A stretch of DNA of 30,110 bases from Fen-1308 sp035319185 (GTDB taxonomy: Bacteria; Nitrospirota; Thermodesulfovibrionia; Thermodesulfovibrionales; Dissulfurispiraceae): positions 1 to 30,110 of the forward strand of contig DATHDF010000025.1 in assembly GCA_035319185.1 (NCBI GenBank). Reading direction: 5' to 3'. A program made the translations under genes and the position numbers. This document shows positions 15,687-23,715 of this stretch, one piece after another. Below the pieces are notes generated by a model. That model did not search any database. It saw nothing but the letters and a program-made list of their open reading frames with translations, and had not been told where the DNA came from. Each line of letters begins with the position of its first letter. The stretch's first letter is position 1.

Positions 15687-16694
15687 ATGGGTATCGATGA
15701 GACGTCGGTGCATCCCAAGATCCCTCCGATAATCGGCACGTCGCCGGCAATCAGGCGCATTTATAATTTGATTTCAAAAGTTTCCCAGTCCGACAGCACA
15801 GTGCTGGTATTGGGTGAAAGCGGCACCGGCAAGGAGTTGGTCGCCAGGACTATCCATTTCGGCGGCAAGCGTTCCGACAAACCCTTCATACCCGTCAATT
15901 GTGGGGCAATACCTGCCGAGCTCCTGGAGTCCGAACTTTTTGGCCACGAAAAGGGCGCTTTCACTGGGGCAATAGCATCCAGAACCGGACGTTTCGAGCT
16001 AGCTGACGGCGGCACGATCTTTCTGGATGAAATAGGCGAAATGTCGCCCATGCTTCAAGTGAAACTGCTGAGGGTCCTTCAGGAGAGGTCGTTTGAGAGG
16101 ATAGGTGGCAGCAAGACGGTGAATGTGGATGTACGGGTCATCTCTGCCACAAACCGGAACCTCGAAGATGCCGTAAAGACCGGTCGTTTCAGGGAAGACC
16201 TGTATTATCGCATCAATGTAATACCTATCGAAATACCTCCGCTGCGCGACAGGACAGAGGACCTGCCGCTGCTGTGCGATTTTTTCATGGAAAAGCATGC
16301 AACCCGCTTTGGGCGTCACTTGTTGAAAATTACTAACGAGGCGTTCAAGGTGTTCACGGATTACGGATGGCCCGGCAATGTACGCGAATTGGAAAACACG
16401 CTGGAGCGGCTGCTGGTGCTGAAAGATGATGACATCGTGACAGCGTATGATCTTTCGGAGAAGATGACCGGCAGGAGGCTTCCGGATTTGCCGGAAGTCG
16501 CCCCGCCGGGCGGTGACCCGGATGCGAATCCTTTTGTGCAGGGTATAGATCTGAATGCAGCCCTGCTCGAATATGAGAAGAGGCTTGTGCTGAATGCCAT
16601 TCAAATCCACGGCGGCGTCAAGAGTCAGGCGGCAAAGTTCCTGAATATCAACAGAACCACACTTATTGAAAAGATGAAGCGGTTGGGTTTATAA
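15687..16694 (+). CDS. Sigma-54 activator without receiver domain (FleQ-like role proposed)
   Basis: A 335-residue enhancer-binding protein that would remodel sigma-54 RNA polymerase. The AAA+ domain starts almost at the N-terminus: Walker A GESGTGKE (43-50), the sigma-54 contact loop GAFTGA (90-95), Walker B TIFLDEIGEM (110-119), the NRNLEDAV region and GWPGNVRELEN (227-237). A Fis-type helix-turn-helix closes the protein (about 307-333, KSQAAKFLNINRTTLIEKMK). There is no receiver or other sensory domain, so activity would be set by expression or by partner proteins. The start at 15687 is the only usable one: no ATG, GTG or TTG lies upstream in frame before the TAA at 15588, and no ribosome site is seen. 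Its position ahead of the TPR-kinase-regulator operon suggests a flagellar master regulator, by analogy with FleQ. Confidence 0.92.
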   Translation: MGIDETSVHPKIPPIIGTSPAIRRIYNLISKVSQSDSTVLVLGESGTGKELVARTIHFGGKRSDKPFIPVNCGAIPAELLESELFGHEKGAFTGAIASRTGRFELADGGTIFLDEIGEMSPMLQVKLLRVLQERSFERIGGSKTVNVDVRVISATNRNLEDAVKTGRFREDLYYRINVIPIEIPPLRDRTEDLPLLCDFFMEKHATRFGRHLLKITNEAFKVFTDYGWPGNVRELENTLERLLVLKDDDIVTAYDLSEKMTGRRLPDLPEVAPPGGDPDANPFVQGIDLNAALLEYEKRLVLNAIQIHGGVKSQAAKFLNINRTTLIEKMKRLGL

Positions 16695-16812
16695 GCTGCC
16701 GCCTTCCTGATTCCCCTGTGGCAGTCATAATATTGACTAACTCATTGATACGAGCCGGTGACGAATGCGCGGTCATATTGAAAAGACTTAAAAAACAAGA
16801 TAATAAGGCTTA

Positions 16813-16828
16813 TGGCACAGTTTTTTCA
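16813..16828 (+). promoter_or_regulatory. Candidate sigma-54 promoter for the TPR-kinase-regulator operon
   Basis: TGGCAC at 16813-16818, then five bases and TTTCA at 16824-16828. The -24 box is perfect; the -12 box has TTTC in place of TTGC. Transcription would start near 16839, 29 bases before the TTG start at 16868 and ahead of its ribosome site. Confidence 0.42.
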
Positions 16829-16867
16829 ACCATTGCTCTAGAAAGATACCCTGTCCGGAGGGACTCA

Positions 16868-18499
16868 TTGGCAAAAGGGAACCTTATTGCTGTTTTAGCG
16901 TTTATTCTGTTTCTGTCCATTTGTGGGATTGCGCAGGCAGCAGAAGACGCTTTTCGACAGGCTGATGCCGCAATGGTCTCAAAGCAGTATTTTCAGGCCC
17001 GGGACCTTTATCGGCAGGTTTTTGTCTCAGCAAAGGATGCGGCAGATTCATCCAGGGCGTTGCTTGGTATCGCCAAATCAGATTATTATCTTAAAAATTA
17101 TTATGAATCAGATATAAACCTAAAGCGATTCTTTAAGTTATATAAGGGGTCACCCCACGCCAATGAGGCCCATCTGCTGTGGGGAATCGACCTTATGAGA
17201 ACAGGAAAATACAAAGAGGCTGAAGAACAGCTTAGCATGGTCAGGGGCGAGCTGCAGGAGAAGGCCGATATTGCCAGGGCGGAGCTTCAATTTAATCTGG
17301 GAGAAACCGCCAAGGCCGAAGGCCTCCTGCTGAGGATTGACCGCAAGATATATGAAAACGATCCACGGGTACTATATTTGAGGGCCATGATACTCAGCAG
17401 GCAGGGCAAGCATGACCAGGCCGTTCAGATAATAAACAAGATTCCTGATGAAGCGCTGAAAGCAGAGGACATGTCTGTTGGAAAGGCAGCCATCTATTAC
17501 AACGCGCGAAAATTTGCCGATGCCAAGAAGATGCTGAATGCCATTATCAGCGCCCCCTCATCCAGGATAGAAGACATGCAGGCCAAGAAAACCCTCTTTG
17601 AAATCTACAGTGCTGAGAACAATGACGATGCTGCGCTCAAGCTTGCCATCGAACTGATGGGATATGAGGCCAGCGACGATCTCCGGCTTAAGGTCATCTC
17701 TCTCTATGAAAAAAAGGGAGACCTCGATTCGGCATTCCGGTATATTACATATTTAAGTAATAAGAAAACCCGCTCTGACGAACTTGAGAAGAGGTTGAAG
17801 AAAATGCAGGAAGATAAGGATCCGAAGGCGGACGAATATCTGCTGAAATATTTCATTTACCTGAGCATTGACAGTCCTTATGTGATCGAAGCGTCCAAAT
17901 ATATGGAAGAAAAGGGATACAAGGAACAGGCTCAGCGGCTGCTAAGAAAGGCATCAAGAGGCAGGTACGGCCCCCAGGCGTCTATAGCGCTTGCACAGAT
18001 GTTCATTCAGGATCAAAAATTTTCCGAAGCGAAAAAAATACTTACGCCGATAACAACTGATGCGAACTATTCCGGGCAGGCTTCGCTGATGTTATACGAT
18101 ATACTTGAAAGAGAGGGCAACCTGAAGGCCGCCGAAGAATATCGGTCGCGCGCAGTCAGGGTACTTACATTGCAGAAGGATTATGCGAAGGTCGGGGATC
18201 TTTATATGAAGGCCGGCAATAGTGCTGAGGCCCTGAAGTTTTATCTCAGGGCTTCGCACGATGGTGATGCGTCTTCGATGTTGAAAGCTGCAGACCTTTA
18301 CTATGTTTCAGGCAAAAGGGATGCAGCAAGGATGTATTATAAAAAATCCCTTGATAGCGGGCTTAAGGAGCCAAAGAACATCCAGTGGGCAGATTATCAG
18401 TACGGAAAACTTACCAGAAGCGACGAGTATCTGAAGAAGGCAGAGCAGGGAGGCGGGGCTGTTTCAGAGGCTGCCGGCTTTCTGCGCGTCGAAAAATAG
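16868..18499 (+). CDS. Periplasmic TPR protein in the flagellar regulatory operon
   Basis: Start is placed at the TTG at 16868, because GGAGGG (16857-16862) lies five bases upstream and the protein then begins with a standard signal peptide (about 24 residues, AKGNLIAVLAFILFLSICGI then AQA before AEDAF). An in-frame upstream start at 16718 would bury this peptide 50 residues inside. The 543-residue product is almost entirely tandem TPR-like helix pairs (for example AMVSKQYFQARDLYRQVF, KYKEAEEQLSMVRGEL, QGKHDQAVQIINKIP, NSAEALKFYLRASHDGD). TPR arrays bind other proteins. It is 19 bases ahead of the histidine kinase gene, so it may scaffold a flagellar component or report on it to the kinase. 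No specific family was recognised. Confidence 0.85.
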   Translation: MAKGNLIAVLAFILFLSICGIAQAAEDAFRQADAAMVSKQYFQARDLYRQVFVSAKDAADSSRALLGIAKSDYYLKNYYESDINLKRFFKLYKGSPHANEAHLLWGIDLMRTGKYKEAEEQLSMVRGELQEKADIARAELQFNLGETAKAEGLLLRIDRKIYENDPRVLYLRAMILSRQGKHDQAVQIINKIPDEALKAEDMSVGKAAIYYNARKFADAKKMLNAIISAPSSRIEDMQAKKTLFEIYSAENNDDAALKLAIELMGYEASDDLRLKVISLYEKKGDLDSAFRYITYLSNKKTRSDELEKRLKKMQEDKDPKADEYLLKYFIYLSIDSPYVIEASKYMEEKGYKEQAQRLLRKASRGRYGPQASIALAQMFIQDQKFSEAKKILTPITTDANYSGQASLMLYDILEREGNLKAAEEYRSRAVRVLTLQKDYAKVGDLYMKAGNSAEALKFYLRASHDGDASSMLKAADLYYVSGKRDAARMYYKKSLDSGLKEPKNIQWADYQYGKLTRSDEYLKKAEQGGGAVSEAAGFLRVEK

Positions 18500-18518
18500 A
18501 ATCTCCTGGAAAAGTGAA

Positions 18519-19661
18519 ATGGGACAGAATGAGCAGGACATAGGGCTGCTGACAAAGGCCATCGAGAGCATCAACTCCGTGTCATCGACGCTGATGCAGT
18601 ATTATCAGTCTCTTGAGGACAAGGTGAAGGTTTTGACCGATGAGGTCGATCAGAAGAAGCAGCTCCTGGACAGTATCCTGGACAGCATTGATGTTGGAGT
18701 TGTTTTTTTTGATAAGGACGGCGTTATAAGGCTCATCAACAAGGCGGCCGAGGGGCTTTTGTGTGTTAAGTCCGACGAAATAACGGGTGGGGTTTCTCTC
18801 CACGCCGAAATAAGGGACGACATGATCGTGCCTGAAGAGAGTAAGCCTTTTCCGGCTATCATTTCAGATTCTGAGGTATGCGCGGCGGCCGGTAGGGTTA
18901 TTGGCAGGGTGCTTATTTTCAATAACATTACGATGTTGAAACGCCTCGAAGCAGAGAACGAAAGGAACCGGAGGCTATCGGCCATGGGCGAGCTGGTCAT
19001 GAAGATCGCGCACGAAATACGCAATCCTTTGGGCAGCATAGAGCTTTTTGCCAATCTGCTGGCCAATGATCTCAAAGGGACCGAGCAGGTCGATTATGCC
19101 CGCCGTATTTCAAATTCAGTGCGTTCGCTTGTCAGCGCACTGGACAATATGCTCAGATTTTCGGGTGAGATCAGGCCGAAGATGGAATACAGCTGCATCA
19201 ACGATGTCGTCCGCGAGACCTGCGACGAATTCAGAGAAGTCTTGACGGCAGGCGGCATTGAAATCGATTTGACGGAGGATGGCAGGTATTCATTCCATAT
19301 CGATCAGGGCCTTGTGCGTCAGGCCCTGATTAACATAATTCTGAACGCTGTGCAGGCAATGCAGGACGGAGGCAGGATCACGCTCCGCATTGAACAGGAT
19401 GCGGCCCTGAAAGACAGACCGCAGAACGTCCGCATATTGATCAGGGACAACGGTTCAGGTATGGACGAAGAGACCAAGGCCCGGCTTTTCGAGCCTTTTT
19501 TTTCGACCAAGGATAGAGGCACAGGCCTGGGAATGTCTATCACGCAGGGCATAATAGCGGCCCATAAAGGTAGTATTGAGGTGGAGAGTGCTGCAGGCAA
19601 GGGCACTGAGTTTGTCATCTCTCTGCCGACCGAAAAAAGAACTGACAAGAGGGGAAAATGA
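18519..19661 (+). CDS. Soluble PAS-domain histidine kinase (FleS/FlgS-like)
   Basis: A 380-residue kinase with no membrane segment. An N-terminal coiled coil (about 10-50, QYYQSLEDKVKVLTDEVDQK) is followed by a PAS domain (about 52-140, LDSIDVGVVFFDKDGVIRLI). The dimerisation helix has the phosphoacceptor in KIAHEIRNPLGSIELFANLL. The ATP-binding domain has the N box (INIILNAVQAM), G1 (IRDNGSGMD), the F box (LFEPFFSTKDRGTGLGMS) and a final GTEFVISLP. It overlaps the response regulator gene by four bases (ATGA), so the two form a pair. Proximity to flgB and the NtrC-type partner suggest the flagellar checkpoint kinase, as FleS, FlrB or FlgS in other bacteria. The signal would be intracellular, possibly assembly of the export apparatus. 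Confidence 0.9.
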   Translation: MGQNEQDIGLLTKAIESINSVSSTLMQYYQSLEDKVKVLTDEVDQKKQLLDSILDSIDVGVVFFDKDGVIRLINKAAEGLLCVKSDEITGGVSLHAEIRDDMIVPEESKPFPAIISDSEVCAAAGRVIGRVLIFNNITMLKRLEAENERNRRLSAMGELVMKIAHEIRNPLGSIELFANLLANDLKGTEQVDYARRISNSVRSLVSALDNMLRFSGEIRPKMEYSCINDVVRETCDEFREVLTAGGIEIDLTEDGRYSFHIDQGLVRQALINIILNAVQAMQDGGRITLRIEQDAALKDRPQNVRILIRDNGSGMDEETKARLFEPFFSTKDRGTGLGMSITQGIIAAHKGSIEVESAAGKGTEFVISLPTEKRTDKRGK

Positions 19662-20965
19662 AATCGGTTTTGATAGTGGACGATGAAATTGACATGGCCA
19701 CGGCCCTGAAGGAAACCATGAAGCGCTTCGGCTTCAGCCCTACTGTCTACAACAATCCGCTTGATGCCCTGGCAAAGGAAAACATAGCCGATTATTCGCT
19801 CGTTATAACCGACATGAAAATGCCGAAGATGAACGGCCTGGAATTCCTGCAGGAGATTCGCAAGAAGGGTCTTTTCACTCCAGTGATAGTGATTACGGGC
19901 TTCGGCACCGTAGAGAGCGCTGTTGATGCTATGAAACTTGGCGCAACTGACTACATCATGAAACCGGTATCCTTTGACGCCCTGAAAAGGACGGTGGATC
20001 GGATCCTTCCGGCAGAAGAGAGCGACCTGGTGGCAGAGTCGCCGGTCATGAAGAACCTTATGTCGATTATCAAGGAAGTCGCCAAGAGCGATATCACGGT
20101 ACTTCTTACCGGCGAGAGCGGAACGGGCAAGGAAGTCATAGCCAGAACGATCCACAAGCACAGCAACAGGAATGTTAAGCCCTTCGTTGCCGTTAATTGT
20201 GCGGCGATTTCTGAGAGCCTGCTGGAATCGGAACTCTTCGGGCATGAGAAGGGCTCTTTCACAGGGGCGGTTGAAAGGAGGCTGGGAAAGTTCGAACTGG
20301 CCAACGGCGGCACCCTTCTGCTGGATGAGATCAGTGAAATGGCTGTCTCACTGCAGGCGAAGCTGTTGAGGGCAATTCAGGAGCGCGAAATAGACAGGGT
20401 GGGCGGAAAGGCGCCTGTTAAGCTTGATGTCCGGATAATCGCTACGACCAACAGGGACCTTATGTCGGAGGTCAAAAAGGGCGCCTTCAGAGAAGACCTC
20501 TACTACAGGCTTAACGTTTTCCCTGTGAGGATACCGCCCCTGCGCGAGCGACCTGAGGACATTATACCGCTTGCGGAATTTTTTCTCCATGGGCTTTCGC
20601 AGAAAATGGGAAAAGTTTTCTCTATATCCGGGGAACTCAGGAATTATCTGCTTACCGGAGACTGGGCTGGAAATGTCAGAGAACTCGAAAACTTCATGTA
20701 TCGCACCGCCGTAATATCCGGTACCGATGTCCTTGTGCCGCCCGCCGACTACGTCATGCCGGCCGGAGGGCAGGCCCCGGCGCCGCCTTATGCCGCGAAA
20801 GTAGGCAAAATGAAGGACTTCGAGCGAGATCTCATCATCAAGACCCTCAGAGAGACCGGTAATAACCGGACAAAGGCTGCGGAGGTCCTGGGCGTGAGCG
20901 TCAGGACGATTCGCAATAAGCTAAAGGATTACAGCATTACCGACGAAGAGATTAAAGGGTCATAG
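19658..20965 (+). CDS. NtrC-family sigma-54 response regulator (FleR/FlgR-like)
   Basis: A 435-residue response regulator. The receiver domain (1-115) has acidic residues D8 and D9, phosphoacceptor D52 (VITDMKMP), T80 (VITG) and K102 (YIMKP). The AAA+ domain has Walker A GESGTGKE (152-159), contact loop GSFTGA (199-204), Walker B LLLDEISEM (220-228) and DWAGNVRELEN (335-345). A Fis-type helix-turn-helix (399-425, GNNRTKAAEVLGVSVRTIRN) binds the enhancer. The loop has Ser where most relatives have Ala (GAFTGA). It is followed 11 bases later by the sigma-54 promoter of flgB, so it probably activates that operon directly. Confidence 0.93.
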   Translation: MKSVLIVDDEIDMATALKETMKRFGFSPTVYNNPLDALAKENIADYSLVITDMKMPKMNGLEFLQEIRKKGLFTPVIVITGFGTVESAVDAMKLGATDYIMKPVSFDALKRTVDRILPAEESDLVAESPVMKNLMSIIKEVAKSDITVLLTGESGTGKEVIARTIHKHSNRNVKPFVAVNCAAISESLLESELFGHEKGSFTGAVERRLGKFELANGGTLLLDEISEMAVSLQAKLLRAIQEREIDRVGGKAPVKLDVRIIATTNRDLMSEVKKGAFREDLYYRLNVFPVRIPPLRERPEDIIPLAEFFLHGLSQKMGKVFSISGELRNYLLTGDWAGNVRELENFMYRTAVISGTDVLVPPADYVMPAGGQAPAPPYAAKVGKMKDFERDLIIKTLRETGNNRTKAAEVLGVSVRTIRNKLKDYSITDEEIKGS

Positions 20966-20975
20966 CGTAGGTTAT

Positions 20976-20991
20976 TGGTATATAAATTGCT
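20976..20991 (+). promoter_or_regulatory. Sigma-54 promoter of the flgB operon
   Basis: TGG at 20976-20978 and TTGCT at 20987-20991 have the invariant -24 GG and -12 GC at the right distance; the -12 box is a full match while the rest of the -24 box (TGGTAT) is partial. The start would be near 21002, upstream of two ribosome sites. It lies right after the gene for a sigma-54 regulator. Confidence 0.72.
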
Positions 20992-21047
20992 TGTAAAACA
21001 GGAAGGGAGTTATGCGATCCCTCAATTATTTTTTGCGGAGGAGCAGT

Positions 21048-21389
21048 ATGCCGGACGATACGTTTAAGACGCTGGAAAATATCATGGACATTGCCTCGTT
21101 CAGGCAGAAGGTATTGACCTCCAACATAGCAAATGCCGATACGCCGGGATACAGGGCGAAAGATATATCGTTTCAGACTGAGCTGGACAGGGCACTTGGC
21201 GGGGCACGGGGCAATTATCAGGTTTTCGAGACAATGCCGACCATGATCAACCGCGACGGCAATACAGTCAGCATCGACAGCGAGATGACAAAGGTGGCTG
21301 AAAACCATTTGATCTATAGCAGCGCGGCGCAGATATTAGCTATGAAATTCAGGATGATGAAGGACGTGGCCAAAGGAGGCGGTCAATGA
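21048..21389 (+). CDS. flgB: Flagellar basal-body proximal rod protein FlgB
   Basis: FlgB is a subunit of the proximal rod in the periplasm, exported by the flagellar type III system. The start at 21048 follows GGAGGAG by four bases; an ATG at 21012, with its own GGAAGGGAG, could add twelve residues. The 113-residue product has the rod signature RQKVLTSNIANADTPGYRAK near its N-terminus and a C-terminal helix (MTKVAENHLIYSSAAQILAM) that coils with the other rod proteins. It is the first gene of a nine-gene operon and overlaps flgC by four bases. Confidence 0.95.
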   Translation: MPDDTFKTLENIMDIASFRQKVLTSNIANADTPGYRAKDISFQTELDRALGGARGNYQVFETMPTMINRDGNTVSIDSEMTKVAENHLIYSSAAQILAMKFRMMKDVAKGGGQ

Positions 21390-21796
21390 TGAATGAAGTG
21401 TTTATGCCCATGCAGGTAAGCGCCTCGGCGCTGGAAGCCCAGAAGACAAGGCTCAACGTGATCGCCTCGAATATTGCAAACGCATCGTCGACGAAGACGC
21501 CCGAAGGCGGCCCTTATAAACGTAAAGACGTTCTCTTCCAGACGGTTATGTACGGCGAAAACGCGGCAGGGGTAGAGGCCCCACAGGTTGTGGAGGATAA
21601 ATCTCCGTTCAGAACGGTTTACGACCCCAACCATCCGGATGCCGACAAGAACGGTTACGTTTCCTATCCTAACATCAATGTTCTGACGGAAATGGTCAAT
21701 TTAATGACGGCCCAACGGTCTTACGAAGCCAATCTGACCATGATAACGTCGTATAAAGATATGTATATGAGGACCCTTGATATCCTTAAAGTGTAA
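21386..21796 (+). CDS. flgC: Flagellar basal-body rod protein FlgC
   Basis: A 136-residue proximal rod subunit. The rod signature RLNVIASNIANASSTKTPEG is near the N-terminus and the ending NLMTAQRSYEANLTMITSYK is the conserved C-terminal helix. AGGAGG stands six bases before the ATG at 21386, which overlaps the flgB stop; a second ATG follows immediately. Length is normal. It assembles above FlgB in the rod after export. Confidence 0.96.
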   Translation: MMNEVFMPMQVSASALEAQKTRLNVIASNIANASSTKTPEGGPYKRKDVLFQTVMYGENAAGVEAPQVVEDKSPFRTVYDPNHPDADKNGYVSYPNINVLTEMVNLMTAQRSYEANLTMITSYKDMYMRTLDILKV

Positions 21797-21842
21797 ACTG
21801 GCGGGCATTTTATGCAGGCCTTTTTGAGTTCCGGAGGCGATT

Positions 21843-22136
21843 ATGGACGAGATAAGAAAAATAGGCGAGATCAGCCCGAATATAAGCGAACCGCAGCAGG
21901 CTGGAAAGAAGTCCGGGGTTTCTTTTGAGGATGCGATCAAGGATGCCCTGAAAGACGTTTCCCAAATCCAGAACGATGCGGAGAAGGCTATACAGGGTTT
22001 TGCAAATGGAGAGGTCAAGGACATTCAGACCGTAGTGGTCGCAATGGAAAAGGCCGACATCTCGCTGCAGACCCTTTTGTCGGTCAGGAACCGCCTGATA
22101 AGCGCTTATCAGCAGATTTCCAATATGCAGGTTTAA
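21843..22136 (+). CDS. fliE: Flagellar MS-ring to rod adaptor FliE
   Basis: A 97-residue protein of the length expected for FliE, which links the MS ring to the proximal rod. The C-terminal half is the conserved part: FANGEVKDIQTVVVAMEKAD followed by ISLQTLLSVRNRLISAYQQI and the ending SNMQV. GGAGG is five bases ahead of the start. It lies 46 bases after flgC and 27 before fliF, in the standard order. Confidence 0.96.
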   Translation: MDEIRKIGEISPNISEPQQAGKKSGVSFEDAIKDALKDVSQIQNDAEKAIQGFANGEVKDIQTVVVAMEKADISLQTLLSVRNRLISAYQQISNMQV

Positions 22137-22163
22137 AGGCATCTTTTGAACTGAGGAGAGATA

Positions 22164-23711
22164 ATGGCACTGACTGACATTGTCGATCGTTTTATAGCAT
22201 GGCCTCTTAAGCGGAAGCTTGCGCTGCTGTCGGTTATCGCTCTGTGTATAGCGATCGTGGCCGGTATGGCCATGTGGAGCCAGAAGGTCGACTATCAGGT
22301 GCTATACAGCAATCTTTCGCCGGAAGACGCCGGGCTGGCTATCGCCCGGCTCAAGGAGATGAAGATTCCTTATCAGGTCGAAGGCAACGCCATTTCAGTC
22401 CCATCCGACAAGGTGTATGAACTCAGGCTCGAGCTTGCCTCACAAGGCATACCGCAGGGTGGCGGAATCGGGTTCGAAATATTCGACAAGAATCAGTTCG
22501 GTGTTACTGAGTTCGTCCAGAGACTGAACTATGTGCGCGCCCTTCAGGGAGAGCTTGGCCGGACCATACGGACCCTTTCAGAAGTCGATCAGGCAAGAGT
22601 CCATATAGCAATTCCTGAAAAGACGATTTTTTCGGATAAAGAGGAGAGGCCGACGGCATCAGTTGTCCTTAAATTGAAGCCCGGTAGGGCGCTGAACCAG
22701 GGACAGATAGGCGGCATCGTCCATCTCGTATCGAGCAGCGTCGAGGGTCTGCCGCCCGGCAATGTATCCGTCATCGACAATATGGGCAATCTTCTGTCGC
22801 GGCCGGTCGACGGCAGCGAAGTGGTGGTTGACGCAAAGCAGCTTGAATATCAGAAGACTGTGGACCGTGAATATGAATCAAAGCTCCAGAGCATGCTGGA
22901 AGGTATCGTCGGAAGGGGCAAGGCCATTGTCAGGGTTTCGACTAAGATAGATTTTTCGAAGGTCGAACGGACGGAAGAAAAATTCGATCCCGATACTATA
23001 GCGATCAGAAGCGAGCAGAGGAGCCAGGAAAAAACGGTCGGTTCGTCGCAGGGCGGCGTCCCGGGTGTTTCTTCAAATCAGCCGGGTCAGCAGCCGGCAC
23101 AAGCAGCCGGCGCGCCGTCTGCTTCTCAGAAACAGACAGAAAACATCAACTATGAGGTCAGCCGCGTTGTCAGCAAGATCATGGAGCCCAGAGGGACCGT
23201 GAAGAACCTGTCGGTAGCCGTTCTTGTGGACGGCACTTACGGCAAGGCCGAAGGCGGCAAGAAGGGTGCATTTGTTGCCAGGAACGAACAGGAGATGAAG
23301 AAGTATGACGACGTGGTCAAGGCGGCCATCGGCTACGACAAGAACCGCGGTGACCAGGTGATTATCGAGAATGTTCCGTTCGAAACTCCGCTTGAAGAGC
23401 TGGTTGCTGAAAAGACGGATTATCTAAGGCTGGCGCTTACGGCGCTCAAATATATAATACCAATAGTGGTTGTGCTGCTGCTGTTCACCATGGTCATAAA
23501 GCCTCTGCTGAAGACCCTGAGCGCGCCTATGACATACAGGGCGCCGGAAGGCGTTGCGGTAGGCGTAGAGGCCGGAGCGCCAGGCGGCCCGGGAGGTCCG
23601 GCATATGCTCCGCATTCTGCTGAAGATGTTTCAAAGGAAAAAGCTCTCAGCATAGTCAATGCCAATCCCAAGCAGGCGGCAGGTGTCGTAAAGGAATGGC
23701 TGCAGGAATAG
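22164..23711 (+). CDS. fliF: Flagellar MS-ring protein FliF
   Basis: FliF forms the MS ring in the inner membrane. The 515-residue product has a membrane helix at about 19-38 (LALLSVIALCIAIVAGMAMW), the ring-building domains with VLYSNLSPEDAGLAIARL and FVQRLNYVRALQGELGRTIR, and a central variable, Gln/Pro/Ser-rich insert around 290-325. A second membrane helix lies at about 434-453 (YIIPIVVVLLLFTMVIKPLL). The C-terminal tail, which binds FliG, is short and ends SIVNANPKQAAGVVKEWLQE. GAGGAGAG precedes the start. It is slightly shorter than the E. coli protein (552). Confidence 0.97.
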   Translation: MALTDIVDRFIAWPLKRKLALLSVIALCIAIVAGMAMWSQKVDYQVLYSNLSPEDAGLAIARLKEMKIPYQVEGNAISVPSDKVYELRLELASQGIPQGGGIGFEIFDKNQFGVTEFVQRLNYVRALQGELGRTIRTLSEVDQARVHIAIPEKTIFSDKEERPTASVVLKLKPGRALNQGQIGGIVHLVSSSVEGLPPGNVSVIDNMGNLLSRPVDGSEVVVDAKQLEYQKTVDREYESKLQSMLEGIVGRGKAIVRVSTKIDFSKVERTEEKFDPDTIAIRSEQRSQEKTVGSSQGGVPGVSSNQPGQQPAQAAGAPSASQKQTENINYEVSRVVSKIMEPRGTVKNLSVAVLVDGTYGKAEGGKKGAFVARNEQEMKKYDDVVKAAIGYDKNRGDQVIIENVPFETPLEELVAEKTDYLRLALTALKYIIPIVVVLLLFTMVIKPLLKTLSAPMTYRAPEGVAVGVEAGAPGGPGGPAYAPHSAEDVSKEKALSIVNANPKQAAGVVKEWLQE

Positions 23712-23715
23712 CCGG

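Noticed and set aside
19319..20245. 308-codon minus-strand frame opposite the kinase and response regulator genes
   Set aside because: The plus strand carries intact kinase and NtrC motifs over the same bases; the minus frame has no recognisable domain.
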